From positions 31,912,786-31,976,785 of the forward strand of contig OY365807.1 of the NCBI GenBank assembly GCA_959347315.1: a DNA stretch of 64,000 nucleotides, in the 5' to 3' direction. Position numbers and translations under genes: made by a program. The notes beneath the pieces are model-generated. The model did no database searches. It was not told the DNA's origin and saw only the letters and a program-made list of their open reading frames with translations. Below are positions 14,201 to 26,000 of the stretch, piece after piece (positions within the stretch are counted from its first letter, which is position 1; each line of letters opens with the position of its first letter). The stretch is from Bimastos eiseni (lineage: Eukaryota > Annelida > Clitellata > Crassiclitellata > Lumbricidae).

Positions 14201-15479
14201 ATCAGGCATTTTACAAAATCATTGTTTCACACATTGCCTGTAACATAATTGTATCTATCTGAATGTATAGATATCATTTGAAAAGTTGAGACGTAGAAGT
14301 TCATATTCACTATCGTTGCTGCATGTTAGACATAATAGTCATCTTGAAACTCAACTAACTGTCCCGAGCAGCAACATTATATGACGCTTAATACATTATA
14401 CAACAATATTCCGATACGAGTTTGTTATGTCGAACACATGGAGCCCGCCCAAGTGAACGGTCAAATGAGCTTCATGTGTCCTACATATTTGTTGTTTATG
14501 TCACTTTAAGTTCATAAATGTTCACAACAACATCATGGTCAGAATTTGGTGTTTTTTATTTCAAAAGTGCCCTTTGACTAGATTTGCTTAATTATAATTA
14601 TAGGCCTGACTAAATCACGAGATATGCGACACAAATGTGTAAAATTGAAATCATTTTTCTCCTTAGTTCTCGTTAATACGAAAGTGATCAGTTCAATATA
14701 TGTTGTATCTCTGAACGACTTCTTTTTTCTGAATGAAGGTTGCACCAGCCGAGTTGGAGGCCATACTTGTGAGTCATCCTTCAGTCCTTGATGCGGCTGT
14801 GATCGGTATAAAAGATGAGAGACTTGGAGAGGCACCAAAAGCATTCGTAGTTAAACAACCGCAGGCCAAAGTAACTGCCGAGGAACTGAAACAATTTGTT
14901 GCGGGTACGTGAAGTTGCCCTCTGGACAGCAATCCCAGTAGAGATTACTCTATTGAAAATCTATGTTTTCGTGTACGTGTTGACCTGTGGTAGATCGAAG
15001 CATTCTAGTATGTCTTCTAGTGTAGCTGTAGCTAGCCTATAATCCGTTCTCTTCGTAAATGAATCCCTCTTAGACTTTCACTAGGATAAATTAGTATTAT
15101 ATTGAACACTTTCGTTTCAGTTCTTAATGGCTTTTTGGTTCATAATATATTTGGCTGAAAATTGGATGATTAATAAATCACCGTATATTGAATGGCGGGG
15201 GGTGGCTTCTTTGTGTGAAATAAAGCGAAATGTGAAATATTTTCTATACTTTTTTCCATTCTGGTACACTAGCTTTTGCCCGAATGATTTGTGTTGTTCT
15301 TTAAAGTTACGTAAACTGCTTTTGGAAAGTGGAAACATGTGCCTGCATTTGATGTTTCAGAGAGAGTTGCTCCACACAAGAAACTTACGGGTGGAATTGA
15401 ATTCCGGTCTGAGATTCCCAAGGCCACCAGTGGAAAGATACTACGTAGAGTACTGAAGGAAGAGATCAATTCTAAATGA
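646..15479 (+). CDS. 4-coumarate:CoA ligase-like acyl-CoA synthetase, copy A (5' partial)
   Basis: ANL-superfamily adenylate-forming enzyme, predicted to convert a carboxylic acid, ATP and CoA to acyl-CoA through an acyl-adenylate. Exons: 646-853, 1518-1624, 3137-3339, 6242-6419, 6867-7041, 9922-10022, 11348-11489, 13439-13521, 14739-14904, 15361-15479 (TGA). All boundaries are GT-AG, the phases join without a break, and 493 residues are visible. Motifs seen: P-loop-like [41 protein letters not shown] and the C-terminal SGKILRR with the catalytic lysine. The first exon (targeting extension and first ~37 residues of the domain) lies left of the window. The protein ends in NSK, so no peroxisomal SKL signal is seen. 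No stop or frameshift occurs, so the gene looks functional. The natural substrate cannot be told from sequence: 4CL-like, fatty-acid or luciferase-like are all possible. Confidence 0.94.
4530..6076 (+). mobile_element. Decayed CR1/L2-type non-LTR retrotransposon, 3' end
   Basis: Lies inside intron 4 of copy A in the same orientation. Conceptual translation near 4561-4632 gives [13 protein letters not shown] followed by DTLHWLPV. Near 5440-5517 it gives [18 protein letters not shown]. Both resemble the conserved C-terminus of CR1/L2-like ORF2 proteins, in which an HWLPV block precedes an APRLWNSLP-like block. Frameshifts and stops are present, so it is dead. The 3' end has aataaa-like sequence and a short tttga tandem tail at about 6055-6075, as expected for this group. 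The middle (about 4860-5230) may hold a second insertion. Confidence 0.6.
7042..8639. other. Intron 6 of copy A, 5' part, no gene recognised
   Basis: Non-coding stretch after exon 6 of copy A. Open frames of 60-100 codons occur on both strands around 8170-8480, but no family is recognisable and they lack conserved motifs. Probably old repeat DNA. Confidence 0.4.
8640..9130 (-). mobile_element. Decayed non-LTR reverse-transcriptase fragment
   Basis: Read on the minus strand, about 9060-8985 translates to [19 protein letters not shown]. After frame changes, [19 protein letters not shown] follows at about 8955-8890. This matches the thumb/C-terminal region of many non-LTR retrotransposon proteins, where a KIWK(N)..S..TK block precedes a CETWT..K..E..I..FE.. 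block. Stops and frameshifts show it is inactive. It lies antisense in intron 6 of copy A. Confidence 0.6.
9131..9921. other. Intron 6 of copy A, 3' part
   Basis: Non-coding. A stretch at 9420-9830, with phrases such as aaggtctggacgaatgtag, reads like old dispersed repeat, but I cannot assign a family. The intron ends at the tttttcag acceptor before exon 7. Confidence 0.35.
12049..12668. mobile_element. Terminal-inverted-repeat element, about 620 bp
   Basis: The left end (12049-12073) starts tgagaattatcttggcgaat. The right end (12644-12668), read in reverse complement, starts tgagaattatcttcgcgaac, and both continue with ctcca. There is no coding potential, so this is a non-autonomous (MITE-like) element in intron 8 of copy A. 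An internal hairpin (arms 12217-12233 and 12242-12258) carries a related gaatctcca motif. Target-site duplication is not clear, so the superfamily is left open. Confidence 0.6.
13350..13410. mobile_element. Possible hAT-like element terminus
   Basis: The minus strand from 13410 reads cagggccgtaccgagggag, which resembles the cagggccg start of many hAT termini. It ends 28 bases before exon 9 of copy A. No matching left end with a convincing 8-bp duplication was found, so this is tentative. Confidence 0.3.
14045..14245. mobile_element. Small inverted-repeat element, about 200 bp
   Basis: The left end tgttgcaggcaatgtgtgaa and the right end in reverse complement, tgttacaggcaatgtgtgaa, match closely. 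The match resumes around ttttgtaaaatgcct. The centre carries a short array of ctaactctaactctaac, a telomere-like phrase. No coding potential. It sits in intron 9 of copy A. Confidence 0.65.
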
Positions 15480-15806
15480 CCTCAAGAAATTCTCTGTTCT
15501 TATTTACTGATAACTAACTGGTCATGACTCAACCTAAAGAAGTGATTGTAGACAGTTGTAAATATCTATGGAACATATAGCATTAATCTGTTGTTGCAGT
15601 TTTGTGAATAGGCACCCTATGATTTTTAATATACCTAATTGATTTTTATACATTTTATTAAGTACAAATGACAGTTTATTCAGTATGATCACTGTATGTC
15701 TACAGCTACATAGTTGTTGTTTAAGTGGATTGCATTTTGATCTGCCTTTGCTTGTTTTCATCTCAGAACTATTTTCTGTATTCATATAATTCATGATATT
15801 TTTATA

Positions 15807-15812
15807 AATAAA
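15807..15812 (+). other. Polyadenylation signal AATAAA, copy A
   Basis: Canonical AATAAA 328 bases after the copy A stop codon, followed by GT/T-rich sequence. It is the first good signal downstream, so the 3' UTR is predicted to be about 350 bases. Confidence 0.6.
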
Positions 15813-15834
15813 CTGATCTCTCTGATCATGTTAT

Positions 15835-17850
15835 TCTCACCACCTCTATTCAATTTCCATCCTAAACTTCCCGAATTCCACGGTCATCACCTTCCGCCAG
15901 GGCCAGATTTTGCATGTATACCAAAAACTGTTCCCCAAGAAAAGTAGTAGGAAACTGGAGCTTTACCTGTTTCAAGTTTTGCTACATGTAGGCCTACTCT
16001 TCCCATTCTTTAATGAGACGTAATTGTTCGGCATCAATATTTTTCCAATGTCAGTCGTTCAAGTTCCTGCCATAACTGAAAGTTCGCAAGATGTTCAGTA
16101 GGCTTACTTTTCTAATGTCTTGATGGAATTGCAGACCTGTTATCCAATCATTTGAGCTCTTATCAGAAAGAGATGATGTACCGATTGTGCTACTCGTAAA
16201 CAACTTGCAGCAGAAGCAATTAACGGTCCATTTACAGAATAGGCGGCCGCATAGTTTGTTCATCTTATTCCAAGCGGTTAAACTGGCTTTGCCCTTTCGA
16301 TCATTGCATAGAATAGATATCCCAAGTGGACAAGTCGCAATTTTCAAAAATCTTCTCACTTTCTTTTTTGGCACAAACCCCCTTGCCCGCATCCTGACAT
16401 CAACTCTAATGTTCACAACTGAGCGGATTGATAAGCACATTTATCCCAAATGCAAGGTTGGAGCTCAGCCTTCGTTTAGCTGTGTAGGCCTGATTGTCAA
16501 ACTTGACACCCACGCAGCCAATTGGCGCCACTCACGATTGCTCTTCTCTCATTAAATCCAGTTTCGTTCGGTAGGCGCTGTCTGCGGAAATAGACAAAAA
16601 TCAACCGATCAATCAATTCTCAAGATGTCTCTACTAACATGTGTCAACTACTAAATCTTTTTGCATAGGAGATAGTTCTATACACTGGTACAGAAAATAG
16701 GCCTTTGCATAACAACTATTGTGTCAAAAAGTTATGTAGGACTATGCTGGCACATATTTTTCGCGGCAATACAGTGAATCGTTTCATCGCAGTTAATCGC
16801 GACGTTCCTCGCCTATCCCTAGAGCGCATACGCTGAAGACCAAGGAATCTATATTCAGACTCTTAGCAACTAGCCTGTGTCACTGCTAGGCCAAGGCTGA
16901 TTGCGTGTGGAGTAGACAACTTGAATCAAAGTACACAGTTGTCGCGTAGCTAAAGGGCGGCAACAGCACCGACAGCAAGCGTGTTGAATAGACGTGTGCA
17001 CCGGGAAGACCTACATTCGTTTCAGTGAGTAGAAAAATCATTGAGCATAATAATTGTTATGCAAATGTGCAAAATCTAAATGTGCAGGTTATTTAGACTA
17101 TTCGCTTCACTATTATATAATCCCCTCCATCTGGTTATGTTGAGTTTCCGAGGCAATATGTAGGCCCTATATTCATGGTGACATTTTATGATGAATGTTG
17201 TGAATAGCGCGTGAATTGAGTCAACTCATCCATCTAGAATCTCACGTTCTTTCGGAAGGATATTATTCTTATCTAATACGTTTGTGCGTATCTTTGTCAA
17301 TTCTCCCTCGGTTTACTTATGTTGCAGCATAGCATTAGCTCTCATCCAACTGTATCCAGTACTATTCCTTGTCCCTCCGCTTCATATAGTTTTCGTACAA
17401 CAGCTGATAAGCAAAATTATTTGGCCTTGCTCTGCGCGTTATGGTCCAATGTACATCTACATTGAGTCATGACCTACTTCGTAACCTTTTTCTCTACATT
17501 GAACTAGGTATCTCGCTGGAATCACAGCAAGTGTATTCTGCCTATGCACACGGGCGGGAATCTACAGCGCGCATTCACCTCTGACCCGGACAAAATTCCC
17601 TTCATACTTGGACACAGGTCCCTGCCCAATTAGACCATAAACTCGCGCATAGGTGGCAGGCCTAATATGTATAAATCACGACCAAGACGTTATAATTAAG
17701 ATGATGGGTATCCTTCAATAACCGCGTGAACAAATTTTAACCGCGCGCCAATAAGCGCGCGTGCATGGCTCATTACAGCGCCGATTATGATTGCGCACAT
17801 GAGAGAGAAGAGAACATACATAATTTCCGCTTCCATTTCAACTGAATTCA
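15835..17850. other. Spacer between copy A and copy B, first part
   Basis: No gene recognised. Overlapping open frames of about 120-130 codons on both strands at 16051-16555 show no known domain and are most likely chance or repeat derived. Any promoter of copy B would lie further right, but no clear core element was seen. Confidence 0.4.
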
Positions 17851-17859
17851 TTTCATCAA

Positions 17860-18155
17860 CTCCGCCTCTAATCAGACGGAATTCTTTTCAAAGATCCAGC
17901 TTCTAGTTAGAGATAAATATTTTCATCATTCCAGCTTCCACTAAGGTGGTATTCTTTTCACCAGTCCAGCTTCTAATTGAACGGTATTACTTTCATTAAA
18001 CCGCACTGCTTTCGCCAATCCACTTTCTAGTTAAACTATATTCTTTTCCGTAACGCAGCATCTAGTTGACAGAATTCTGTTGCTTAATCCGGCTTCGAGT
18101 TGGTCAGAATTCGTTTAATTAATCCAGGTTCTAGTTAAATAAAAATCTTTTTATC
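17860..18155. repeat. Degenerate tandem repeat with cagcttctagtt motif
   Basis: About six diverged units of 40-55 bp carry variants of tccagcttctagttaaac followed by attcttttca. Copies are strongly diverged. Non-coding. Confidence 0.5.
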
Positions 18156-18364
18156 TCGCTTAGCCTACACTAAGGGTGTGATAAATTGGTGGACAATTAA
18201 TACGGCCTATATAAGTGACGACATGCGCGGGTATGATCGGGTCGGTAATGAGCAACACGCGGTTATTGGCCGTGCGGTATTGTGCGTTGCGGAATTAAAG
18301 TAAACCATGATGATGACTCGTGCCACTTTAGCTCATGATAGGCCTATAGATTAGTTAGCTATTG

Positions 18365-18500
18365 TAGGCCTATTTGTGCATCTAACAAGAGATGGAGAAA
18401 TTCATAAATTAACTTGTCCTTTGACAGAATGTCTGATTTGTTGGATAAATTATTAAATTGACACCAGCGAATTAACACAATAGCACAGATTGTTGTCTCT
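18365..18500. repeat. Dispersed repeat, shared with 36421-36545
   Basis: The phrase gcatctaacaagagatggag, then gaaattcataa-ttaac, tctgatttgttggata and aaattgacacca, recurs in the same order and orientation at about 36421-36520. In both places it follows a tandem-repeat array and a taggccta octamer. This suggests two copies of one interspersed element. Confidence 0.55.
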
Positions 18501-18523
18501 TTTTTGTCTCCTGTATACAATGG

Positions 18524-18705
18524 CAGGGGTGTAGCAAGCGGGAGGGCAGAGGCACCGCCGCCCGCCCCCCCCCCCCCCCCAGTTTCAAAACTGGGGGGCC
18601 AGTTAGACCATCAGCATGCAGTTTTAGGGCTCAGTGCCCCCCCCCCCCAAATCGGTATTTTGAGATTATGCCCCCCTCACTTTTCAAAACCTTGTTACAC
18701 CTCTG
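18524..18705. mobile_element. Non-autonomous hAT element (182 bp MITE)
   Basis: The element starts caggggtgtagcaag and ends, in reverse complement, cagaggtgtaacaag. It is flanked on both sides by the perfect 8-bp duplication tacaatgg (18516-18523 and 18706-18713). An 8-bp duplication with CAG-starting inverted ends is the hAT hallmark. The interior holds long poly-C runs and no coding frame; any apparent proline-rich frame here is an artefact. The intact duplication suggests a fairly recent insertion. Confidence 0.88.
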
Positions 18706-19859
18706 TACAATGGAATAATAATTAATCGCTTATTATTTTGTTTAAAGAGATTGATGAAAATAATAATTCACGCTAAAATAGAAGCTGGATTAACAGCAAA
18801 TTAATTTTTGTCGAATAGAAGTTAAATAAATAACCTTTCATCCTCCATTCATGCTACACTTGTAATCATGCCGTGGTTTATCGGGAAACGGACAATTGCC
18901 CCCGGACTATTGCCCCTCCCGACCAGGTCAATTGCCCACCCAGTTAGACCATCAGCATACATACATGCATACTTGCTGACGGCAGAGACCAGTTTATTGC
19001 GCAGAGCAGCAAGTAGAGTTACTGTAGACTGTAGAGTAATGTTGAATGAAGCCAGATTGGTGGGGTTTAAGGAGTGAGATGGAAGGGATGTAGGACCTAT
19101 AGATCGTCGTTGAGCAGGGCAGTAACAATTCTTTCAGAGAGGCCTAATTTAGATAGAATGGAAAGATTTGATATGCGACGATAGTTAGTTAGCGCTTTCT
19201 GGTCAAAATTGCAGAATGGAAGAGATGAGAGAGTGTTTAAAACTTCAAAGACCACGAAGACGTTGTAGTAGAGAGGTGAATCAGTTAATTACAAAATCGA
19301 GGACCGAGACACAGTCTGTTAGGAAAAAGGGTGGGGTAGAATCAAGTTCGCATTGCTTGATAGGCGGAGAGTTTAGGGGAGTGATACTTCTGCTACAGTG
19401 GCAAGAGAGTTGGAAGCGATGACTCAGAAGACGGAGGAGTAGGGTAGGGAGGGTATGGTGGAATAGTGCTGGAGGATTTGAAGGCTAGAAGCTCGCCATA
19501 ACGCAAGAAATGTCTAGACAGCATATTCAGGAATCCTCCCAAGTAAGACGCTTTGAAAAGAAGCCACTCAAGCTAGGCAAGGAAATGAAATACTCCTCAC
19601 ACGTATGTTATCTTAATTTTCATATGGAAGCATACCTCGTCCTGCCTCATACTGGCTACATCTTACTTACATTGTAATTTGTGGGAATGAACTTGCTGAA
19701 AAGTGAAACTATTTTCTGCTGAACGCTTCACCGTCTCTGACATAGAAATACAAGATCTCTGGCTGAATCCGAATACCAGTCTCGCTCTGTCTTTGTCACT
19801 CTGCATCTTGTCACCCGCAAAGAAATACAGCGGCTCTGCCCTTGTGTCTGTCTCTGTTG

Positions 19860-19900
19860 ATCTATATCTGTATGCATATATATATATATATATATCTGTA

Positions 19901-19939
<39 letters not shown>

Positions 19940-19945
19940 TTCGGT
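19860..19945. repeat. TA dinucleotide microsatellite
   Basis: Two runs of (TA)n separated by tctgtatgca, about 130 bases upstream of the copy B start codon. Open frames across it are artefacts. Confidence 0.85.
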
Positions 19946-20070
19946 CTGTCTCTATCTCTGTCTCTATGCACCCTGTCAAATAGTTAAATGAATTTACCCG
20001 CCAACTGCAGACCTTTGAAATAATTTGTGGACATATTTTCAGCTGGATTTTTTTCCTGAAGGCTAATGGA

Positions 20071-23000
20071 ATGGGACTCTATGCGAAGTTCCTACTGTGT
20101 CAGAGGTCGTTCAGTGCAACCACCCGATCGGGTGCGTTGTTCATCCAGTCATCATTACTAAGTCGTGGATCCAAGAACATCACTTCAAGATATCACCTTT
20201 TTCATCATCTCAGTCGCAGTCGTGTGTTATGCGTGAGACAATTGCGTCTGAACAATGGAAACCATTCAGACTTACACGAAGGTCGCAATGACTATATCAT
20301 CCGAAGTCCATATCCGGATTTGGATATCCCAGAAAACGTTTCATTGCCTCATTTCCTTATGAACAAATTCAAAAAATACAGCAACTTGACGGCTCTGGTA
20401 TGTCAGTCTATACAGCCTCTCAGCATAATTAGAGCAATGCTATTCGGATTATATTGGATGGGTCGAACGTAGGTGGATTGCTGGTTTTCTTATGTGGTGT
20501 TTGTGTACCAGCTGACTGATTCTTGAACCTACAGGTATGCCTAGGCTAGAGCCGCTAGGCTACAGAATCTGGTTTCCACAGGAACTGATTCATGAAGGCT
20601 GCTTGGTCCGTCTACTCTTGGACATCTACAATGCCATGGACTGATCCAAGGTCACCCTCTTGGTCTTATTTGATGCTAGCGCGGCCTATGATTAGGTCGA
20701 CCATAATAGTCTGTTGCTCCACTTTTCTGCTTCACTTGGCTTTGCTGGCAAGCCCCTCGAGGCCTCGACTGACTTCGTTCCTTCTTTTGCGATCGCTCTT
20801 CCTGTATAATCACTTGATAAGGTCTGTATAATAAATCTTGAACAAATAAACCTTAAGGTTAATTTTTAAGAGCTGCCGTGTCGAAGATTTGCGAATTAAG
20901 CCGGCAATTCATTACAAAGGAATATATATATATATATATCTGATCGGGTATAGTTGGGTAAATTTGAATGAACAATGGTTCACCTAAGCTCATGTTACTT
21001 GTCATCTGCTTTTATGCTAGAAAGTGCTATAATGTTCTGCATGTTCCATAGACATTTCTGTTCAGTACAGGGACGATGATTCTACTATATCCTAGAGCTC
21101 TAACTTTGTTAGTATGCATTTAGGCCTACCAATGCTACCATGCATGTGCTGATATTTATAAATATTGACCAACATTGTGCTGATATATATCTTTAGGCAT
21201 ACCCTGTATTAGCATACGTTTCGACACATCTTGTGATGGTATACATCTGGGCATACACTATGCTGGTATGCAGAAAAGTTTAACTATGGAAGGTGGCTCC
21301 ACAATGACTTGTATAAAGGGCAACCTTTGTGCTGTCGTGATCCTTTGAATATAATTGAATCAGTAACTAAATAGAATAATTAACTGTTGAATTGGGCTGA
21401 TTCGTGTGCTTACAGGTAGATGGTACAACTGGCCAGGAAACCACATATTCGCAGTTGCAAACATCAGTGGCAAAGGTCACGAGCGCCTTCGTAAAACTCG
21501 GCCTCGGCAAAGGAGATGTCGTCACAATCTTTAGCCCAAACTGCCCTCAATTTGCGACTGCAACGATCGCTATTGGAGCAGCTGGAGCCATCTTCAGTCC
21601 AGTCAATCCACTCTACACGTCTGGTATGCCTCCTAATATGCAGCTATTCGAAACTAGGGAAAGAAAAAAGTTTCATTAGAGATCGAGGTAAGTAGGCCTA
21701 AGTAAGTTGCAATTGACCTTAGGGCCGTATCTGTTACGGTTCGTCTAATTGACGGAATGTTTGTTGTCGTGGTTCTGTGAGTTTTGTAGGAAGAGTTAGC
21801 GGATCTATCACGAAGATCAATGAGGCGGTGAAAGCACTTTAACGATAGAACGTGTAGCCTACTAAGAATACAGATCGCCGTTTAGGTGTTGAAGAAGTTA
21901 GGACTTTGTGTCGCCATTCATTCTTGTTCACGGTTTTTATGCTTTATTGAGCACTAGCTGGGGTACCCAGCGTTGCCCGGGTTAAAAAAACATCGAGAAT
22001 GGAAATGGACTTGACCTCTGGATATCCTTCCACAGGTGTGCCTGTCTTTCGTCTTTGCGAGGTTTTGCTGGTTTGCCAAGTGTAATACCTCGGGACCTGT
22101 GAGTACAGTAGTGAATCCTGACGACTGAGAAGGACAATTTCCTTTTATGTGGACTTCTTGGGGTATTTGTTGCACTCCTGAGACAGGTTTTTGGCGCTGG
22201 ATAACACGAAGACGGCGGCCGCGGGATTCACCAACCCCTCTACTGGGTGTTTCGAGGTGTTCCCCGAGCCAACGGCGAAGGTTTCGAGTCAATAGCTGTA
22301 AAACTGTGCAAATGCATAGCCGTACAGACAGACAGACACACACAGAATTTTGTCTTTATTTATTTAGATTCCAGTAGACGCCGATCGAGTTGGTTATATG
22401 TAGAATATCCAGGTTTTGGCCATTTTTCATTTTGAAAGTGGCACCCTAAAAGCAAGACATGTAGGCGCCAATCTCCAAGGAGTCTAATAATGGACAAATC
22501 TTCCGGTCAGGAACATGTCTGCTCAACATTTTTTAGAAGGAACAAGCACTCTGACTCCTTTATGCCTGAGCGCTTGCCACCAATGACACGTGACCGGTGG
22601 AAATATTTGGAGTTCTAATAACTACTGCACTTAGTTGCTAAACATCCACGTGAGCAATTGACATCCAGCTCAAACCACAGATATTCTAAAGATTCTATTG
22701 TATGATTACGGATTTAAAAAGCGCCTCTTACAGTAGGCCTACAACCTCATGAGAGGCGATATATATATATATAATATATATATATATATACAAGGCAGTC
22801 TCAACGCTTTATAACGTTTAGGCTACATCGCCATTTTAGCCAAGTAATTAATAGGCCTAATGCAAGCGCTATATTTATAGTGTTTTAGTCCTAAAACGTT
22901 AGCTTTCGTCTTATCTGATGATCATTGAATCCTTAAACTGAACGCAGGTGAATTGGAGAATGCAATTAACCACGTTCATTCGCGATTCCTAATCACCAGT

Positions 23001-26000
23001 CCGAATTTGCTACCTATCGCCAGAACAGCCGTTCAGCAATGTCCAAGCATACAGGTAAGAAATCTTCCTCTGCGAGACGTATACGCGAATATTGCTAGCT
23101 TACCTTGCTGCATCACAGTGGCATTCGTTAACTCAGATCTGTTAGTTAAAAAGCACTATATTTAAATGGTCCATGTCTTAAACGTGATGATGCTATAGGT
23201 TTACAAGATAGAGCAATATCTACTGGAATCCGCCTGGGAGTCTGTAACTGTAAGCCTATTAAATATGCAGCCTAATTCTTAGATGGTTTGTAGTTCAGCA
23301 ACATGTAGGCCTATAGGTACAATGTTGTTGATTTTAAGGAAATTATCGTGTTCGGTGAAGCGGAGAACTGTCGGCCATTTTCTAACCTTCTTGAAGATGA
23401 CATGACTAAGTTTCCGGAGAATATGAACTTCCAGCCTAAAGAAGATGTTGCTGCACTTCCGTTTTCCAGTGGCACTACGGGACTTCCAAAGGCTGTCATG
23501 CTTTCACACTACAATCTAGTTTCGAATATAGTACAAATGGCGTAAGTCAATTAATTCATTACTGGCAAGTAGGCGTCAATGTCTGTTGTTCTGGGGTTCT
23601 TCTCGGTTGATGACAGGTGGCAATGGCTCCCCACTAAACTCAGAGAATGTCTTGGGGAGGAGGTTATTCGAAATAGACTGGGTACCGTTTTCCGCAGATA
23701 GCGACGTAATTATGTCATTACAGTTATTGAATAGAAGACTAATGTAATGTAAATCCTCGAAAATTTCTCAGAATTGAATAGAAGACTAATGTAATGTAAA
23801 TCCTCGAAAATTTCTCAGCGTCCACACAAGCCACGTCAGGGAGACCAGCTTATTCACCGGCGCTATGCCAAATCAAGTCCGCAATAGCCAATCCTCTCGT
23901 TTCCTTTCGGTGCCGGGACTAGAGGGGTCTGATCACGATGCCCTACGGATAACTATTTGTATTGTGAACGCAATGCACGCAACTCCTGCAATTCGAAACA
24001 GGCAAGCAAGGGCTTTATTAAAATTGTCCTTAAAATGCTGCATAAAGAATTTTTTTAATGTGAACAGTTTAACGAGTATGGTCCAATAGGGAGGATAAAA
24101 CCCTAAGAATGACCAATTGTCCTGTAAGCGGGTCCACCCATAGGTTATTACGGAATAAAACACAGGAACAAACAGAGGTTGTTTTTTTTACCACTTTATA
24201 AGTTGAACTTAATTAGTTAGTTGGTCATCATTTGAAACATTTATTGACTATAGACACTCTTAGATGTCTCTTAGATCCTTCTACCCCACGGACGTCAAGA
24301 AAAGGGTTCTACGTCTTTTGATCCCCGTCAGTTGATCCCGTCGATTGATCCCCTAGTCAATTGATCCCCTCGTCAATTGATCCCCTGCCTATTGAACCCA
24401 GCTCAATTGAATCAACATTTATGTTCCACTTGCGACCTTCTCCGTATATTAAAAGAACTACGTAACAGAGCACAAAATTTAAAAATGATAAGAAATTACA
24501 AAAGCGTAATTGAGAGTCAAAATAAAATTATGATTAATTTATGAGCATAAAGTCTTAAGCATAAGCGTCTATGCATGGGTAAATGAGCCATTGCTCGAAG
24601 ATATAACAGACTCTTCGACCGGCCGTAAGCGTTTACAGCGCGGTTGACACGAGCCTCAAGCAAGGATACAGTTTCGATGCCTGATGTTCCATACCGACAA
24701 CTCCGTGTAGAAATATAAAGTCCGTCCTGGACGAGTGACGTGAGACCTGGACGAGTGACATGAACATTGGGCCTTGCATTGTTATTATCCAAATCTGTAA
24801 AATCAATCTTTTGTTTACTAACGGTCTTAGCTACAAGTCTGTACGCGCAGCCTAGAGATTTATTTAGGACGAATAGGCAGAGGATCAATTAACGTGGGGA
24901 TCAATTGACGGGGATCAACTGACGGGGCATCAATTGACGCGATACCACGAAAAGATATATGCCTATGTATGCACGGATGTATGCGTAGTACATCATCCAA
25001 GGATAGCTCGTTAATAGCTGGTGCCCATCGCTTGGCTTTCCAGTGGCGCCTTATTAGTTTGGAGGTTGTGATTTAGTACGACGATTTCGACCCATTACCT
25101 AAGTATAGCATCTGACATAGGACGAACATTATAGATTCAATGTACGTTGCGTCGGGAATTCGATAAACAGTGTTCCAATGTTGGTGCTTATGGGTGTAGT
25201 ATAAAATTAAGTGGTGTATATATATATATATAACATATATATGATATAGCCAGGCCTATCCATGCATTAATTTGTGTCGTGGTGTCGAGATTACCTGCCG
25301 CATTAGGTCTGCATTTAAACATTTTAAGGCCCGTTTATTACTTAAATTCCAAAGGTTTTATTAATTCAAAATGATTTCTGTATAAATTAAAAATCGGTAT
25401 CGCCGATTCATTAAATTTCTTTCGACAGAGGCCGAAGCGTTATGGGCTACGAGACAGGCGTCGATTGTCTAATGGGCGTTTTACCTTTCTACCACATATA
25501 TGGTCTGATGAATGTCATGAACAACGGTTTGTCCAACGGTGCCAAAATCGTCACTCTTCCCGGCTTCCAACCTGTCTCATATCTGGAAACGATTCAAAAA
25601 TATCGAGTAAGTCACTGCTCACTGACACTTTTCAGTGTTGGCTGAATATTTAAATGTGCAATTGTAAATCGTAGCCTACTTATGATAACATTGGTAAACT
25701 TTTAATGTTCGGAACCCTTTGAGGAGTCTTATCCAGAGTGGTCTCGATCGAGTGGACCCTACACACTTTACGAACCACAGACCGGGAGCAGATTGCGCCT
25801 ACTCGTATCCAGCTAAACAGATAAGTAGTGATGTAACCCTGTTACCACTAGGGGCGTCCAGATAGGGGGGTCCGGAGGCAAAGCCTCCAATTTCACATAG
25901 GGGGATATTTTGTTAGTCCTAGGGGAATATTTTGCGTTCCATACCCTTGGCACCGGGGGGTTTGCCTCTATCACTCAGAGGGAGATTGACGCCCCTCACT

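Noticed and set aside
16051..16555. Overlapping 122- and 129-codon frames on opposite strands
   Set aside because: No recognisable domain, no splice context, and both strands equally open. Chance or repeat remnant is more likely than a gene.
18504..18725. Proline-rich frame
   Set aside because: It is the poly-C interior of the hAT MITE.
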